From positions 1 to 16,140 of the forward strand of contig JAEDMP010000057.1 in the NCBI GenBank assembly GCA_016302965.1: 16,140 nt of DNA, given 5' to 3'. The position numbers and the translations under genes were made by a program. Under the pieces are notes generated by a model. The model was not told where the DNA came from. It searched no databases and was given only the letters and a program-made list of their open reading frames with translations. Shown here piece after piece: positions 1 through 8,041 of this stretch; the stretch's first letter is position 1, and each line of letters starts with the position of its first letter. The DNA comes from Bacteroidaceae bacterium. Its GTDB lineage: Bacteria; Bacteroidota; Bacteroidia; Bacteroidales; Bacteroidaceae.

Positions 1-83
1 AGCTTGGAGTCAAATTGCTCCATTATTGAAAATATTCCTCCAAAAGGAGTGAGTTCCTCAGATTTAATTTGTATTTTTGCCAT
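1..83 (-). CDS. IS1380-family transposase, N-terminal fragment
   Basis: Twenty-seven codons are visible from the ATG at 83-81, reading MAKIQIKSEELTPFGG and continuing IFSIMEQFDSK before the window ends. This start resembles the N-terminus of IS1380-family transposases of Bacteroidales, which are DDE enzymes that cut and paste the element; the catalytic residues lie beyond the edge and cannot be judged. The frame is open to position 1. A 12-bp inverted repeat overlaps the start codon and may limit translation of readthrough transcripts. The family is assigned by recognition of a short stretch only. Confidence 0.65.
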   Translation of the reverse strand, partial: MAKIQIKSEELTPFGGIFSIMEQFDSK

Positions 84-151
84 GTCATATCAGAGTTTTG
101 CTTGTTTATTTTTGCAACACTAAGATAAGTGAATTCTTCGACATGGCAAAA
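75..151 (-). repeat. Inverted repeat covering the transposase start codon
   Basis: TTTTGCCATGTC at 75-86 and GACATGGCAAAA at 140-151 are perfect 12-bp reverse complements separated by 53 bp. The 75-86 arm contains the transposase ATG (complement of 81-83). A leftward transcript entering from outside the element carries both arms and could pair the start codon away. A transcript from the internal promoter would begin near 113 and lack the outer arm. Confidence 0.7.
120..151 (-). promoter_or_regulatory. Putative transposase promoter
   Basis: Reading leftwards, TTTG (complement of 147-150) is followed after 19 bp by TATCTTAG (complement of 120-127). This is one base from the Bacteroidota -7 consensus TAnnTTTG, with the usual -33 spacing. 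The -33 element lies inside the outer arm of the start-codon inverted repeat, so the resulting transcript would exclude that arm. Assigned by motif alone. Confidence 0.4.
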
Positions 152-164
152 TCCTGGGCAACTT

Positions 165-197
165 TTTGTTGCTCAGGTACTTAAAAAGTTATATTTG
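165..197 (+). promoter_or_regulatory. Possible hybrid promoter across the IS junction
   Basis: TTTG at 165-168, inside the IS end, is followed after 21 bp by TATATTTG at 190-197 in the flanking DNA, a full match to the Bacteroidota -7 consensus. Together they would drive rightward transcription from about 203. That transcript would meet the hairpin terminator at 258-291, so at most a short RNA of roughly 90 nt is expected. Confidence 0.35.
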
Positions 198-257
198 TAA
201 TAGTGTTGCGGAATTAAGGATTAAATATTATTCAGATGCAAGAGCCCCCACGTATTC

Positions 258-291
258 AAAAAAAGGAGCGGACAAAGCCGCTCCTTTTTTT
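258..291. terminator. Bidirectional intrinsic terminator of the sus operon
   Basis: A perfect 14-bp stem (258-271 with 278-291) has a six-base loop. Seven A:T pairs form the base of the stem and a GC-rich GGAGCGG/CCGCTCC core tops it, so either strand ends in a run of seven U. It lies 52 bp past the susF stop codon and should end the leftward susCDEF transcript. It would also stop transcription entering from the IS side. Confidence 0.88.
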
Positions 292-343
292 GTTATCATG
301 CAAACGAAATCAATTCATGTTGCATGCTGTAAGAAGAATCTGT

Positions 344-1783
344 TTACTTGGCAGTCAGAGTAGCTTTGTAAGGAAGGCCACGCAGATCCAGAACCACGTG
401 GTAGGTACCTTCTTTAACAGCAATGTCGCTGCCTTTCTGCCTCAAATCATCAAGGCTTCCACCAAGATTGGCATCCCATGCGTCATTGGCACGGAACTTC
501 ATGGTTCCATTCTTCAAGGTTACATCACCTTCCCAAACCAATTTCATGGCATCGGTTGCAGTGAGCGGAGAAGAAACGTCCCATCCACCAGAAGTTGCAT
601 CACCGATTACGCCGATGGTTGAGATCTCATACAACGTATAGGTGAGGGCAGCGGTATTGACCGAACACCAATACAACCCTGTTGCCGCAGGAGAAATGTT
701 GCCGCCTGTAGTCGACAATGTACCTTCTGCAGCTCCTACACCATAGTTAGTATGGTTCCAATCAGGTGCGTTGGAAAACTTGAAACCACCTGCATCCAGA
801 TAGGCATATCCATAGTAGTCAGCATAGTTGTCTGTATAGAGCATTTGGGATGCAGTCTGACTCCATCCATTGGCCTGCCCTGGAGTGTACAGATAATCGA
901 CGGCAGAACTAAAGGCATAAGTACCCTCCTCCATATTAATAGTAAGGAGCAACTGCCCTTCAAGCTTCAGGCATCCGGCACCGCAATCGGTAGTGGCCGT
1001 ACGGCCAACCAGCAAACCTTCTGATGCTTCAGATCCATTTTCGGCAACACCGAAAGAAGCATTGTCAGCATCTACCCAGTTGCCCGTCTTGTAGGTTGAT
1101 TCGGGAACAATTTTCCACCACCAGCCTGCAGCGGCCTGTTCGGGAGATATGTCAACCTTAATCGTAAATACAGGATTATCATATGGGTCACCAGTATGAC
1201 TGAACGGGAGAGCCTCAGCCACAGACCAGCCATTCACCGTACCCAAGAGGTAATAATTGTCTTCAATCACCAGTTCACTGGGATAAGGTGTCACATTGAC
1301 TTGGCTTGCACCGACATATACTTCGGGACCGCCCATACGTACTATAGAAGTACCATTCTTGACCATATAGGCCTCATAACGGACAAAGATATCCTTTGCC
1401 TTGGGGCTACGACCCACCACACTCAGATACTGGTTCTGCCATTCAGATGCCAAAACAAAGGCCACACCTTTATCAACGGTAACATCAAGCGTTCCGTATT
1501 TAGAGAAATCTTCCCGGTTGGAGAACTGCAGAACGAAATCAACCGAAGAGTTAGCGGGCAGATTCTTGACCTCCTCAATATGGAAGAGTCTGACAGTGTC
1601 ACCTTGGTCAGCAAGTTCTTTCAGGCTGATTGCCTCAGGCAACGTCTTGTTCAACACGATATCATCCACTGTAACCGCAGCCTCTTGGGTATTGCTCTGA
1701 GGAATTGCATCCTCAATGGTATCATCGCAAGAGCAAATGCCAAATGCGAAGGCTGCCAGCAGCATAAAATTCATTTTTTTCAT
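344..1783 (-). CDS. SusF-like outer-membrane starch-binding lipoprotein
   Basis: A 479-residue surface lipoprotein, expected to hold starch or maltodextrin at the cell surface beside the SusC/SusD complex. A lipoprotein signal ends at Cys19 (GICSC), followed by the acidic stretch DDTIED, consistent with the Bacteroidota surface-export signal. Residues about 35-165 look like the N-terminal Ig-type spacer of SusE/SusF. Three carbohydrate-binding-like segments follow at about 177-292, 297-386 and 389-479. The first two begin with similar NGW motifs (W186 and W307); the third has the GWDVSSPL and MKFRANDAWDANLGG pattern typical of the C-terminal SusE/SusF starch-binding domain. Last gene of the leftward operon, 109 bp after susE and just before the terminator. 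Overall family is confident; whether it is the true SusF orthologue is inferred from length, domain count and position. The binding residues are not proven. Confidence 0.85.
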   Translation of the reverse strand: MKKMNFMLLAAFAFGICSCDDTIEDAIPQSNTQEAAVTVDDIVLNKTLPEAISLKELADQGDTVRLFHIEEVKNLPANSSVDFVLQFSNREDFSKYGTLDVTVDKGVAFVLASEWQNQYLSVVGRSPKAKDIFVRYEAYMVKNGTSIVRMGGPEVYVGASQVNVTPYPSELVIEDNYYLLGTVNGWSVAEALPFSHTGDPYDNPVFTIKVDISPEQAAAGWWWKIVPESTYKTGNWVDADNASFGVAENGSEASEGLLVGRTATTDCGAGCLKLEGQLLLTINMEEGTYAFSSAVDYLYTPGQANGWSQTASQMLYTDNYADYYGYAYLDAGGFKFSNAPDWNHTNYGVGAAEGTLSTTGGNISPAATGLYWCSVNTAALTYTLYEISTIGVIGDATSGGWDVSSPLTATDAMKLVWEGDVTLKNGTMKFRANDAWDANLGGSLDDLRQKGSDIAVKEGTYHVVLDLRGLPYKATLTAK

Positions 1784-1843
1784 AAGCTTAATAATAAAGA
1801 CGTTTCAAATCACTACCACGTCATAGTTAATAGTTTTGGATAG

Positions 1844-1879
1844 GTATCGGGAGACACCATGGGAAGCTGCTCCCGATAC
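1844..1879 (-). repeat. Hairpin in the susE-susF spacer
   Basis: GTATCGGGAG (1844-1853) and CTCCCGATAC (1870-1879) form a perfect 10-bp stem with a 16-nt loop, 13 nt after the susE stop. In the leftward RNA no U-run follows it, so it is not a classical terminator. It may stabilise the 3' end of the susCDE part of the message or reduce susF expression; this role is inference. Confidence 0.6.
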
Positions 1880-1892
1880 ACTTTTCCTAATG

Positions 1893-3155
1893 TTATTTCT
1901 GCTCAAAGGTCACTTGTCCCTTGTTGGTGTCCACTTCGATATAAACCTTTCCACCGGTCCATGACGGATCCTGCCAAGAGCCCTTTCCGGTCATCGCTTT
2001 AGCAGATGCCTTACCTTCATTCCATGTAATATCAACGGGGGCATCATCCACCTGTGAACCATAAGAATCGCCGCCATCCCATCCGGTCAGTTTGGTATAG
2101 AAACGGAACTGGAATTTGCCTTCGGGAATGTCAAATGTACCAGAATAGATTCCATTGTCGGCCATGTCATAAAGTTTCCAATCTTCATAGTGGGCAATAT
2201 TTCCCTCGTCCGGTCCAGACCATCCTTCGGGTGCTCCAACGAGATAGATGAACTTCTTATTGGAAAGGTCAACACCTCCAGCCTCAAACTTCACCTTCAT
2301 CTTGGTATCATCACTCATATTAACCGTGATCTTTACAGAGCCACCAGCCCAGTCGGAAACTTGGAAGCTACCTTTACCTTTTACAAGGGCACCTTCATAC
2401 TTTCCATCCTCCAGTGCGATTTCAATGGGGCTGTCATCCACCTGGATTCCGTATGAATCATTTTCCCAACCTGTCAGTTTGGTATAGAAACGGAACTGGA
2501 ACTTGCCAGCAGGAATATCAAAGACACCTGAATAGATCTTGCTTCCTATCTGGTCTTTGCTCTCATAAAGTTTCCAAGCGGCATAATGGTCTTTGTTACC
2601 TTCAGTAGGACCAACCCAACCCTCGGGCGCACCAACCAGGAAAATATATCCAGGCTGTTTGAGGGCGAAATAGCCCTTCACCTGGTTAAGAGCAACAACA
2701 TTGGAGAGGATGATGGTATTAGCCATCGTCATCACCTGAGCCTGAATACGGAAATAGACTTTGCGAGCGGGTTCATCGGTATAGTCATCCTCACCGGTAA
2801 CACCACGGAGTTTGCATACGGCCTCAGCAATCTGGCTGCAAGGCACATCAATATCGCAAACAGCATAGTTGCCATCCAGCTGGACCATATCGTCAAAAGA
2901 CTCTTGGAGGGATACCTGTACATTATATGTGGCAGCGGCGGCATAGCCATAATCCGGCTGCGAGAAAGTAAAGTTAACGGTACCGTTCTCCTTATCTCTG
3001 CCCAGGTCAACATACTGGTCGGCAGTTGCAGGAGTGTTAAGGACAAAGGCTGTCGGATCCTGGATAGTCGGATTGGCATCCCTGTCATCGCTGCACGAAG
3101 CCAACGATGCAATGCCAAACACCGACATCAACATATATTTGAAAATCTTTTTCAT
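1893..3155 (-). CDS. SusE-like starch-binding lipoprotein with tandem C-terminal domains
   Basis: A 420-residue outer-membrane lipoprotein predicted to bind alpha-glucan at the cell surface. The signal peptide ends in LASC with Cys21, followed by SDDRD, a good match to the acidic Bacteroidota surface-export signal. Residues about 30-160 form the SusE N-terminal Ig-like region. Two near-identical modules follow at about 170-294 and 301-420. Each begins with LVGAPEGW (W180, W312) and contains a WKLY motif, the stretch KFQFRFYTKLTGW (W230, W359) and a DSYG..VDD motif. The aromatic residues are candidate sugar-stacking positions. A strong Shine-Dalgarno AAAGGAG (3170-3164) sits 8 nt before the ATG, supporting this start. 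The gene follows susD after 69 bp containing a hairpin. The DNA between the two modules is similar enough to suggest a recent internal duplication. Family certain; SusE orthology inferred from position. Confidence 0.87.
   Translation of the reverse strand: MKKIFKYMLMSVFGIASLASCSDDRDANPTIQDPTAFVLNTPATADQYVDLGRDKENGTVNFTFSQPDYGYAAAATYNVQVSLQESFDDMVQLDGNYAVCDIDVPCSQIAEAVCKLRGVTGEDDYTDEPARKVYFRIQAQVMTMANTIILSNVVALNQVKGYFALKQPGYIFLVGAPEGWVGPTEGNKDHYAAWKLYESKDQIGSKIYSGVFDIPAGKFQFRFYTKLTGWENDSYGIQVDDSPIEIALEDGKYEGALVKGKGSFQVSDWAGGSVKITVNMSDDTKMKVKFEAGGVDLSNKKFIYLVGAPEGWSGPDEGNIAHYEDWKLYDMADNGIYSGTFDIPEGKFQFRFYTKLTGWDGGDSYGSQVDDAPVDITWNEGKASAKAMTGKGSWQDPSWTGGKVYIEVDTNKGQVTFEQK
2086..2501 (-). repeat. 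Internal direct repeat within the SusE-like gene
   Basis: An identical 29-base stretch occurs at 2086-2114 and 2473-2501, 387 bp (129 codons) apart and in the same reading frame. It encodes the conserved FQFRFYTKLT core of each starch-binding module. It marks the most conserved part of a domain duplication and could allow recombination that adds or removes one module. Confidence 0.85.
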
Positions 3156-3163
3156 TGTAAAAT

Positions 3164-3170
3164 CTCCTTT
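3164..3170 (-). promoter_or_regulatory. Strong ribosome binding site for the SusE-like gene
   Basis: In the leftward RNA, AAAGGAG is followed by 8 nt and then AUG. Canonical Shine-Dalgarno sites this strong are uncommon in Bacteroidota. The other sus genes here show no comparable site, so translation of this gene may be boosted relative to its neighbours. Confidence 0.6.
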
Positions 3171-3184
3171 AATTGATTTGTATA

Positions 3185-3216
3185 ACGGTTGCTGTCAGGT
3201 TACTGCCAACGACCGT
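3185..3216 (-). repeat. Hairpin in the susD-susE spacer
   Basis: ACGGTTG (3185-3191) can pair with CAACGACCGT (3207-3216) through 4-bp and 3- to 4-bp segments with a two-base bulge. It lies just after the susD stop codon, and in the leftward RNA no U-run follows. It may act as a 3' stabiliser for susCD or as a partial attenuator. The pairing is imperfect, so confidence is moderate. Confidence 0.4.
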
Positions 3217-3224
3217 CTTTTTGA

Positions 3225-4880
3225 TTAATAACCGTCATTCTGTTTCAGGTTAGCATTAGCATTCAACTCATTGACAGGAATAGCGAACACATTCTTGTCG
3301 GCGCTGAAGTTCTGGCCTTCCAACTTGTCACCCTTCCACTGCCAATTGTAATCACAGTTTCCACCAAATTTGCCGAAGCGTATCAGGGTAGGACGGCGCA
3401 AGCCTTCGAAATAGAACTCACGGCTCCATTCATCGCAAATATCGTCAAGCGTGTATTCGGCCTTGGCACTGGCAGAAGAGCGGGCACGCAGATCGTCCAG
3501 TTTCTTCTTGCCATCACTATCACTGGTTAAAGAACCTCCATTGAGACGGGCATCAGCCTCGGCATAGTTCAGATAGGCCTCAGCAACACGCATCAGGAAG
3601 AAGTCTGCATCACTGTACGAAGGATTGTAAGGAGTCGATCCGTCGGTCTTGAAATTGACGAACTTGCAAACACTGTAGCCATTGGTGAAGGCAGTCGGAG
3701 CAATAGCGTCCAGTTTTCTGTCAATACCCCAGAAGATGGCGCGGTCATCGTTGGCCAAAGAAGGCATTTCATAGTTGGCCACCTGAGGCACATTGCCTGT
3801 AGGGAAGAACTTGCGGAGCAAATCGGCACGGGCGCGGTTACCAGCCCAGGCACAGGAAACGCATCCGTTGACTGCAGAAGGATTGGACTTCAAGGCATGC
3901 ATATCATCCTTGAAAGTAGAGGCAATGAGGAAGAGCATGTTGCCATAACTTCTGATGTCCTTGGAATTCTGGATTACAGGGAAGATAGCCTCTTTGGCTG
4001 CACTTGTCTCGCCGTTGTCACCCATGAAAAGCATCTGATAAGCAGACCAATGATCTTCACCGTTATCCTTTGACACCGTGTTGAGCTGATAAGGTGAGGT
4101 GATTACCTTATTGGCATATGTGCGGGCATTCTCCCATTCTTCTTTGCCTGTATACACTTTGGCATTCAGATACATACGGGAGAGGAGCAGCCAGCAGGCT
4201 GCCTTGTCGATACGACCATAGCCTGCATCAGCAGAAGTCTTTGCCTTGGGATCAGCCAAAGCGGGTTCAATCTCAAGCAATTCCTTCACAATCCATTCAT
4301 ACACCTCAGCACGTTTGGCCTGCGCAGGCTTGGAACCAATGGTCAGCGAGAAAGGAATATTGCCGAAAGCATCTGTAAAATAGGAATAAAGCAAGGCACG
4401 GAGGAAACGGATTTCGGCCGTTCTTGTTGCATCCACATCTGAGCACTGCTCAACATAGAGATTACAGTTCGAGATTCCCAAAGCCAGACGGGCAAAGTAG
4501 CCCTTCATCATCTGATTGGCATTGTCATAGGTATTGACATTCAATTGGCTGATACCGTTGTCACCCCACGAGCAGATAGCCTCGTCAGTAGTGAGTTCGT
4601 TGGCATTCCACATCATGCGGATGAAATTTGTCATACCTTCATCGTCATATCCCTTGACATCCGAATTGGCATCTCCGCTATCTCCGTCACCATTACCGGC
4701 CATGGCGAAAATAGCATAGCATTTGTTGAACAATCCGTCTGCATTGACCTCTGTGTCAATTTTGGGACTTATCGGCTCATTGTCCAGGTCACCAGTACAG
4801 GAACCAGTTACCAGGGCAAGCAGTGCAATGGCTGCCGCCGAAGCTATTGTATTTGAAATATATTTAAGATTCATAATCAT
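3225..4880 (-). CDS. susD: SusD/RagB-family starch-binding outer-membrane lipoprotein
   Basis: A 551-residue SusD-family protein. These proteins form a hinged lid on SusC and capture glycan for import. The signal peptide ends at TGSC (Cys28), followed by the acidic TGDLDNE. Family marks include the N-terminal DLDNEP segment, the helical TPR-type region, the late YAEADARLNG motif and the C-terminal NLKQNDGY, which closely matches the usual SusD ending. Length is normal for the family. Two starts three codons apart are possible (ATG at 4880 or at 4874); the longer one is given and both keep the signal peptide. It follows susC by 9 bp, so the two are certainly co-transcribed and should work as a pair. 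Starch specificity comes from the surrounding genes, not from motifs in the protein itself. Confidence 0.93.
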   Translation of the reverse strand: MIMNLKYISNTIASAAAIALLALVTGSCTGDLDNEPISPKIDTEVNADGLFNKCYAIFAMAGNGDGDSGDANSDVKGYDDEGMTNFIRMMWNANELTTDEAICSWGDNGISQLNVNTYDNANQMMKGYFARLALGISNCNLYVEQCSDVDATRTAEIRFLRALLYSYFTDAFGNIPFSLTIGSKPAQAKRAEVYEWIVKELLEIEPALADPKAKTSADAGYGRIDKAACWLLLSRMYLNAKVYTGKEEWENARTYANKVITSPYQLNTVSKDNGEDHWSAYQMLFMGDNGETSAAKEAIFPVIQNSKDIRSYGNMLFLIASTFKDDMHALKSNPSAVNGCVSCAWAGNRARADLLRKFFPTGNVPQVANYEMPSLANDDRAIFWGIDRKLDAIAPTAFTNGYSVCKFVNFKTDGSTPYNPSYSDADFFLMRVAEAYLNYAEADARLNGGSLTSDSDGKKKLDDLRARSSASAKAEYTLDDICDEWSREFYFEGLRRPTLIRFGKFGGNCDYNWQWKGDKLEGQNFSADKNVFAIPVNELNANANLKQNDGY

Positions 4881-4889
4881 GCTATTTAA

Positions 4890-7800
4890 TTAAAAGTTCA
4901 GGTTAAGACCGAAAATAAACGAAATGGGACGAGGATAGAGGTTATTGTCAATACCTGAATTAACCTCGGGGTCAATGCCGTCATACTTGGTAATGGTGAA
5001 CACATTGGAGGCTGTAGCATAAACACGGCCACTGATACCATTCCAAGAACCGCTCTTGAAGAGTTCCTCAAAACTATATCCCAAGGTAATGTTGTCACAC
5101 TTGAGGAATGAAGCGTTGTGAACAAAATGGTCAGTCATCTTCGACTGGTTTTCGTCCGACTGCCACTTCAGCGTGTTTACTGAACGGTTTGCGAGATAGG
5201 CGCTCTGTCCGTAAAGGGCATCCTCTGAAGTGCGTCGGTTGGCCTGTTCGAAGTTGTCATACACATAGTTACCGATACTTGCACGGAGTGTAAAACCGAA
5301 GTCCCATGTCTTGTATTCCAAACGAGAAGAGAAGCCCATCAGCACAGGAGCGGCAATGCTCTTGTAGAGATAACGGTCGAGGTCGGTAATTTTACCATCA
5401 CCATTGCGGTCAACAACACAGTTCTCGATAGGATTGCCTTTCTCGTCATAAACCTGCTGATAAACATAGAATGAGTTGGCCTTATGACCTACCTGATGAG
5501 CAAGCACCTGGTTTGTCTGGTCAATCTTGTCACCAGTGAGCACGGGGAGACCGCCTTCAGAAACACCGGTGAGGTCGGTAATCTCATTGTCATTGTAGGT
5601 AAAGTTATAGCTCAATGTCCAGAACCAGTCTTTAGTCTGGATGGCCTTCCAGTTCAAAGCAACCTCCACACCGACATTCTTCAGTGAGCCGATGTTCTGC
5701 AAGCCCTTGTCGGCAAATCCGAACAGACCGGCAACAGGAGCATTGTTGATCAGGTCCTTCGTCTTGCGATAATACCAGTCAAAGCTACCACTGAATCTCT
5801 GGTTGAACAATCCCCAGTCAAGACCTACATTATAGGTAGTGGTGGTTTCCCACTTCAGTTCCTTGTTGTAGTATTTGGCGGAGGTGAATTTACCGTCGCC
5901 CACCAGCGGATAGTTTCCGTAGGGACCGCCAACCTTGTACTGGGTATACCAGAGGTAGTTGTCAATACCTTCCTGCTGACCCGTCTTACCATAGTCGAGG
6001 CGCAGTTTCAAGTCGTCTATCCATTTGGTATTCTTCAGGAATCCTTCTTCGTTGATTTTCCATGCCAAAGCGAACGAGGGGAATGTACCCCAGTGGTCTT
6101 CAAAGCGTGAAGAACCGTCACGGCGAACAGTAGCAGTCAGATAATAGCGGCCCATCAGGCTGTAGTTTGCACGTCCGTAGAACGATACAAGGAAACTCTC
6201 ATACTTGTCAAAATCGGGCTGGTTGTTGAACACCTGACCTGCATTGGCAGAGGTAGAGGGATAATACTGCATCCAACTGTTGTCGTAATTGAAGAAGAAA
6301 TGCTGATACTCATAACCACCCATCACATCCACATGGTGGTTGTCGTTGATATCTTTGTAGTATTGGGCATAAGCCGTGAGCAATTGGTTGCGCTTCAGAT
6401 TTGAATTGTTGGAAACGCCGCCATAATACATGTTGCTGGGGTCAAACGTATCGAAAGTACCTTCTTCTTTTCCTTTGGCCACCTCAAGACCGAGCGTGGC
6501 GTGCAGGCGCAAATCCTCGAATCCGTGCACCTTGTAGTCGATGTCGGCACTACCGATGAACGAATGGGTCTTTTGGCTGTTGTGATTGGAATACAGGCAA
6601 GCCAAGGGGTTCTTGGTTGCATCCTTATGTTTGGTATAAGGCCAGGCAGCATCATTCAGACCATCAGCAGTTGTAGTCCACTCAAAATAGCCACCAAAGT
6701 TCTTCAAGGTCTGAGCGGCAGCATCAGCGCCACCCATGGATGCAATCTGATAGGGAGATGTGAAGGCATAAGGATCCTGCGTGGGATCCATCTGTACGGC
6801 TGCACCTACAGCATCACCATTGGCCTTGCGGTTTTTGGAATACATGCCCTTGGCATTGATATTCAGATTCAGATGGTCATTGAAGAAAGAGGGATTCAGG
6901 TTGATTGAAGCGGTATAACGATCGTATTTCGAAGTCTTGAGAATACCCTCCTGACCGGTATAACCGGCAGAAACACGATAGGGAAGATAATTCTTGAGAG
7001 AACCAGCCAAGGTAATGTTATGGTCATGGCTGATAGCGGTCTGATAAATCAAATCCTGCCAGTCCGTATCAGCAGTACCAAGACGCTTGTAAGCCTCGGA
7101 ATCCTCACCAAACACTTCTGTAATCAAAGCACGATACTGCGCAGCATTCATCATGTCATGCGTCTTCTTCTTCATGCTCATAGTCACACTTCCTGCATAA
7201 GAAACGCTGGGAGCCTTCCATACATTGGGATCATTGCTCTTGCGTCCCTTCTTGGTGGTGATGATAATCACACCATTCGAACCTCTACTACCATAGATGG
7301 CAGTTGCAGAGGCACTCTTCAACACGTTGAATGATTCGATGTCCTGCGGATTGATGGTAGAAAGAAGGTTTGCACTTCCATTCACCTTGTTGTTGTCCAT
7401 GGGCACACCATCAATCACGATAAGGGGGTCGTTGCTGGCATTCAAAGAAGAACCACCACGGATGCGGATCTGTGCGCCGGAGCCAGGCTCACCACTATCG
7501 CTGTTCACATTCACACCGGCAATCTTGCCTTGCATCAGATCTTGGGCATTCACAACAACACCCTTGTTCTTTCCATCGGGCTTCATGGCCGTCACGGCAC
7601 CGGTCAAGTCACTCTTCTTGGCCACACCATAACCGATGACCACTACGTTTTCGAGCACGGTGGCATCTTCCTGCAATGTAACCAATACACTGGCAGTTGC
7701 CTTGACCGAAGCGGTCTGATAACCTACATAAGAGATGGTGAGCGTCACGCCGGGATTGGCCTTGATGGTGAAGTTACCGTCGAAATCAGTAACTGTACCA

Positions 7801-7967
7801 GCCTGTGTACCAGCAACGCGCACGGTAGCACCGATGATGGGCTCTCCAGCCGCATCCTTCACATGGCCCTTGACAGCAATCTGCTGTGCGAAAGCGCCAA
7901 CCGTCAGAATGAGTCCCAACAAAAGAGACAGCATCCTAAACGGAATTTTACTGTTTACCTGCTTCAT
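4890..7967 (-). CDS. susC: SusC-family TonB-dependent outer-membrane transporter
   Basis: A 1025-residue SusC/RagA-type porin that imports malto-oligosaccharides across the outer membrane using TonB energy, paired with SusD. A signal peptide (about residues 1-28, ending GAFAQ) leads into a carboxypeptidase-D-regulatory-like domain (about 29-105: VKGHVKDAAGEPIIGATV, then GTVTDFDGNF and SYVGYQ). Next come the TonB-box-like ENVVVIGYG, then the plug with GAQIRIRGGSSLNASNDPLIVIDG and the GSRGSNGVIIITTKKG motif, and finally the beta-barrel ending in FIFGLNLNF with a terminal Phe. Length and domain order are typical. It is the first gene of the leftward operon, with a predicted promoter about 75 bp upstream. 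No frameshift or missing domain was seen. Substrate is inferred from the SusE/SusF, MalQ and GH97 neighbours. Confidence 0.95.
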   Translation of the reverse strand: MKQVNSKIPFRMLSLLLGLILTVGAFAQQIAVKGHVKDAAGEPIIGATVRVAGTQAGTVTDFDGNFTIKANPGVTLTISYVGYQTASVKATASVLVTLQEDATVLENVVVIGYGVAKKSDLTGAVTAMKPDGKNKGVVVNAQDLMQGKIAGVNVNSDSGEPGSGAQIRIRGGSSLNASNDPLIVIDGVPMDNNKVNGSANLLSTINPQDIESFNVLKSASATAIYGSRGSNGVIIITTKKGRKSNDPNVWKAPSVSYAGSVTMSMKKKTHDMMNAAQYRALITEVFGEDSEAYKRLGTADTDWQDLIYQTAISHDHNITLAGSLKNYLPYRVSAGYTGQEGILKTSKYDRYTASINLNPSFFNDHLNLNINAKGMYSKNRKANGDAVGAAVQMDPTQDPYAFTSPYQIASMGGADAAAQTLKNFGGYFEWTTTADGLNDAAWPYTKHKDATKNPLACLYSNHNSQKTHSFIGSADIDYKVHGFEDLRLHATLGLEVAKGKEEGTFDTFDPSNMYYGGVSNNSNLKRNQLLTAYAQYYKDINDNHHVDVMGGYEYQHFFFNYDNSWMQYYPSTSANAGQVFNNQPDFDKYESFLVSFYGRANYSLMGRYYLTATVRRDGSSRFEDHWGTFPSFALAWKINEEGFLKNTKWIDDLKLRLDYGKTGQQEGIDNYLWYTQYKVGGPYGNYPLVGDGKFTSAKYYNKELKWETTTTYNVGLDWGLFNQRFSGSFDWYYRKTKDLINNAPVAGLFGFADKGLQNIGSLKNVGVEVALNWKAIQTKDWFWTLSYNFTYNDNEITDLTGVSEGGLPVLTGDKIDQTNQVLAHQVGHKANSFYVYQQVYDEKGNPIENCVVDRNGDGKITDLDRYLYKSIAAPVLMGFSSRLEYKTWDFGFTLRASIGNYVYDNFEQANRRTSEDALYGQSAYLANRSVNTLKWQSDENQSKMTDHFVHNASFLKCDNITLGYSFEELFKSGSWNGISGRVYATASNVFTITKYDGIDPEVNSGIDNNLYPRPISFIFGLNLNF

Positions 7968-8041
7968 TATTACATGGATTAAAGTTAATAATATGTTTTG
8001 GTTTTTATTAGGTTAATAGCCTCGCTGGCTAAATCTGGGTG

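Larger units (their letters stand above)
1..177 (-). mobile_element. End of an IS1380-like insertion sequence (partial, runs off left edge)
   Basis: This is the 5' end of an insertion sequence whose transposase reads leftwards. Seen directly: a transposase-like start (83 down to 1), a short untranslated leader, and a terminal hairpin (153-162 paired with 168-177, one mismatch, five-T loop). The outer edge is placed at about 177 because the hairpin ends there and the sequence then changes to AT-rich flank. I recognise the leader and protein start as those of Bacteroides/Prevotella IS1380-family elements, from memory and not from a search. The other end and the target duplication lie outside the window, so the exact boundary and whether the copy is intact are unknown. 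Confidence 0.7.

Noticed and set aside
298..306. ATGCAAACG, identical to one half of the LacI-type operator plus its next base, next to the terminator
   Set aside because: The other half is missing (AAATCAATT follows), and the site is downstream of the operon with no promoter to control.
7970..7975. ATGTAA start-stop minimal reading frame just before the susC start on the minus strand
   Set aside because: Two codons are too short to support a leader peptide claim, there is no ribosome binding site, and it can arise by chance in AT-rich sequence.
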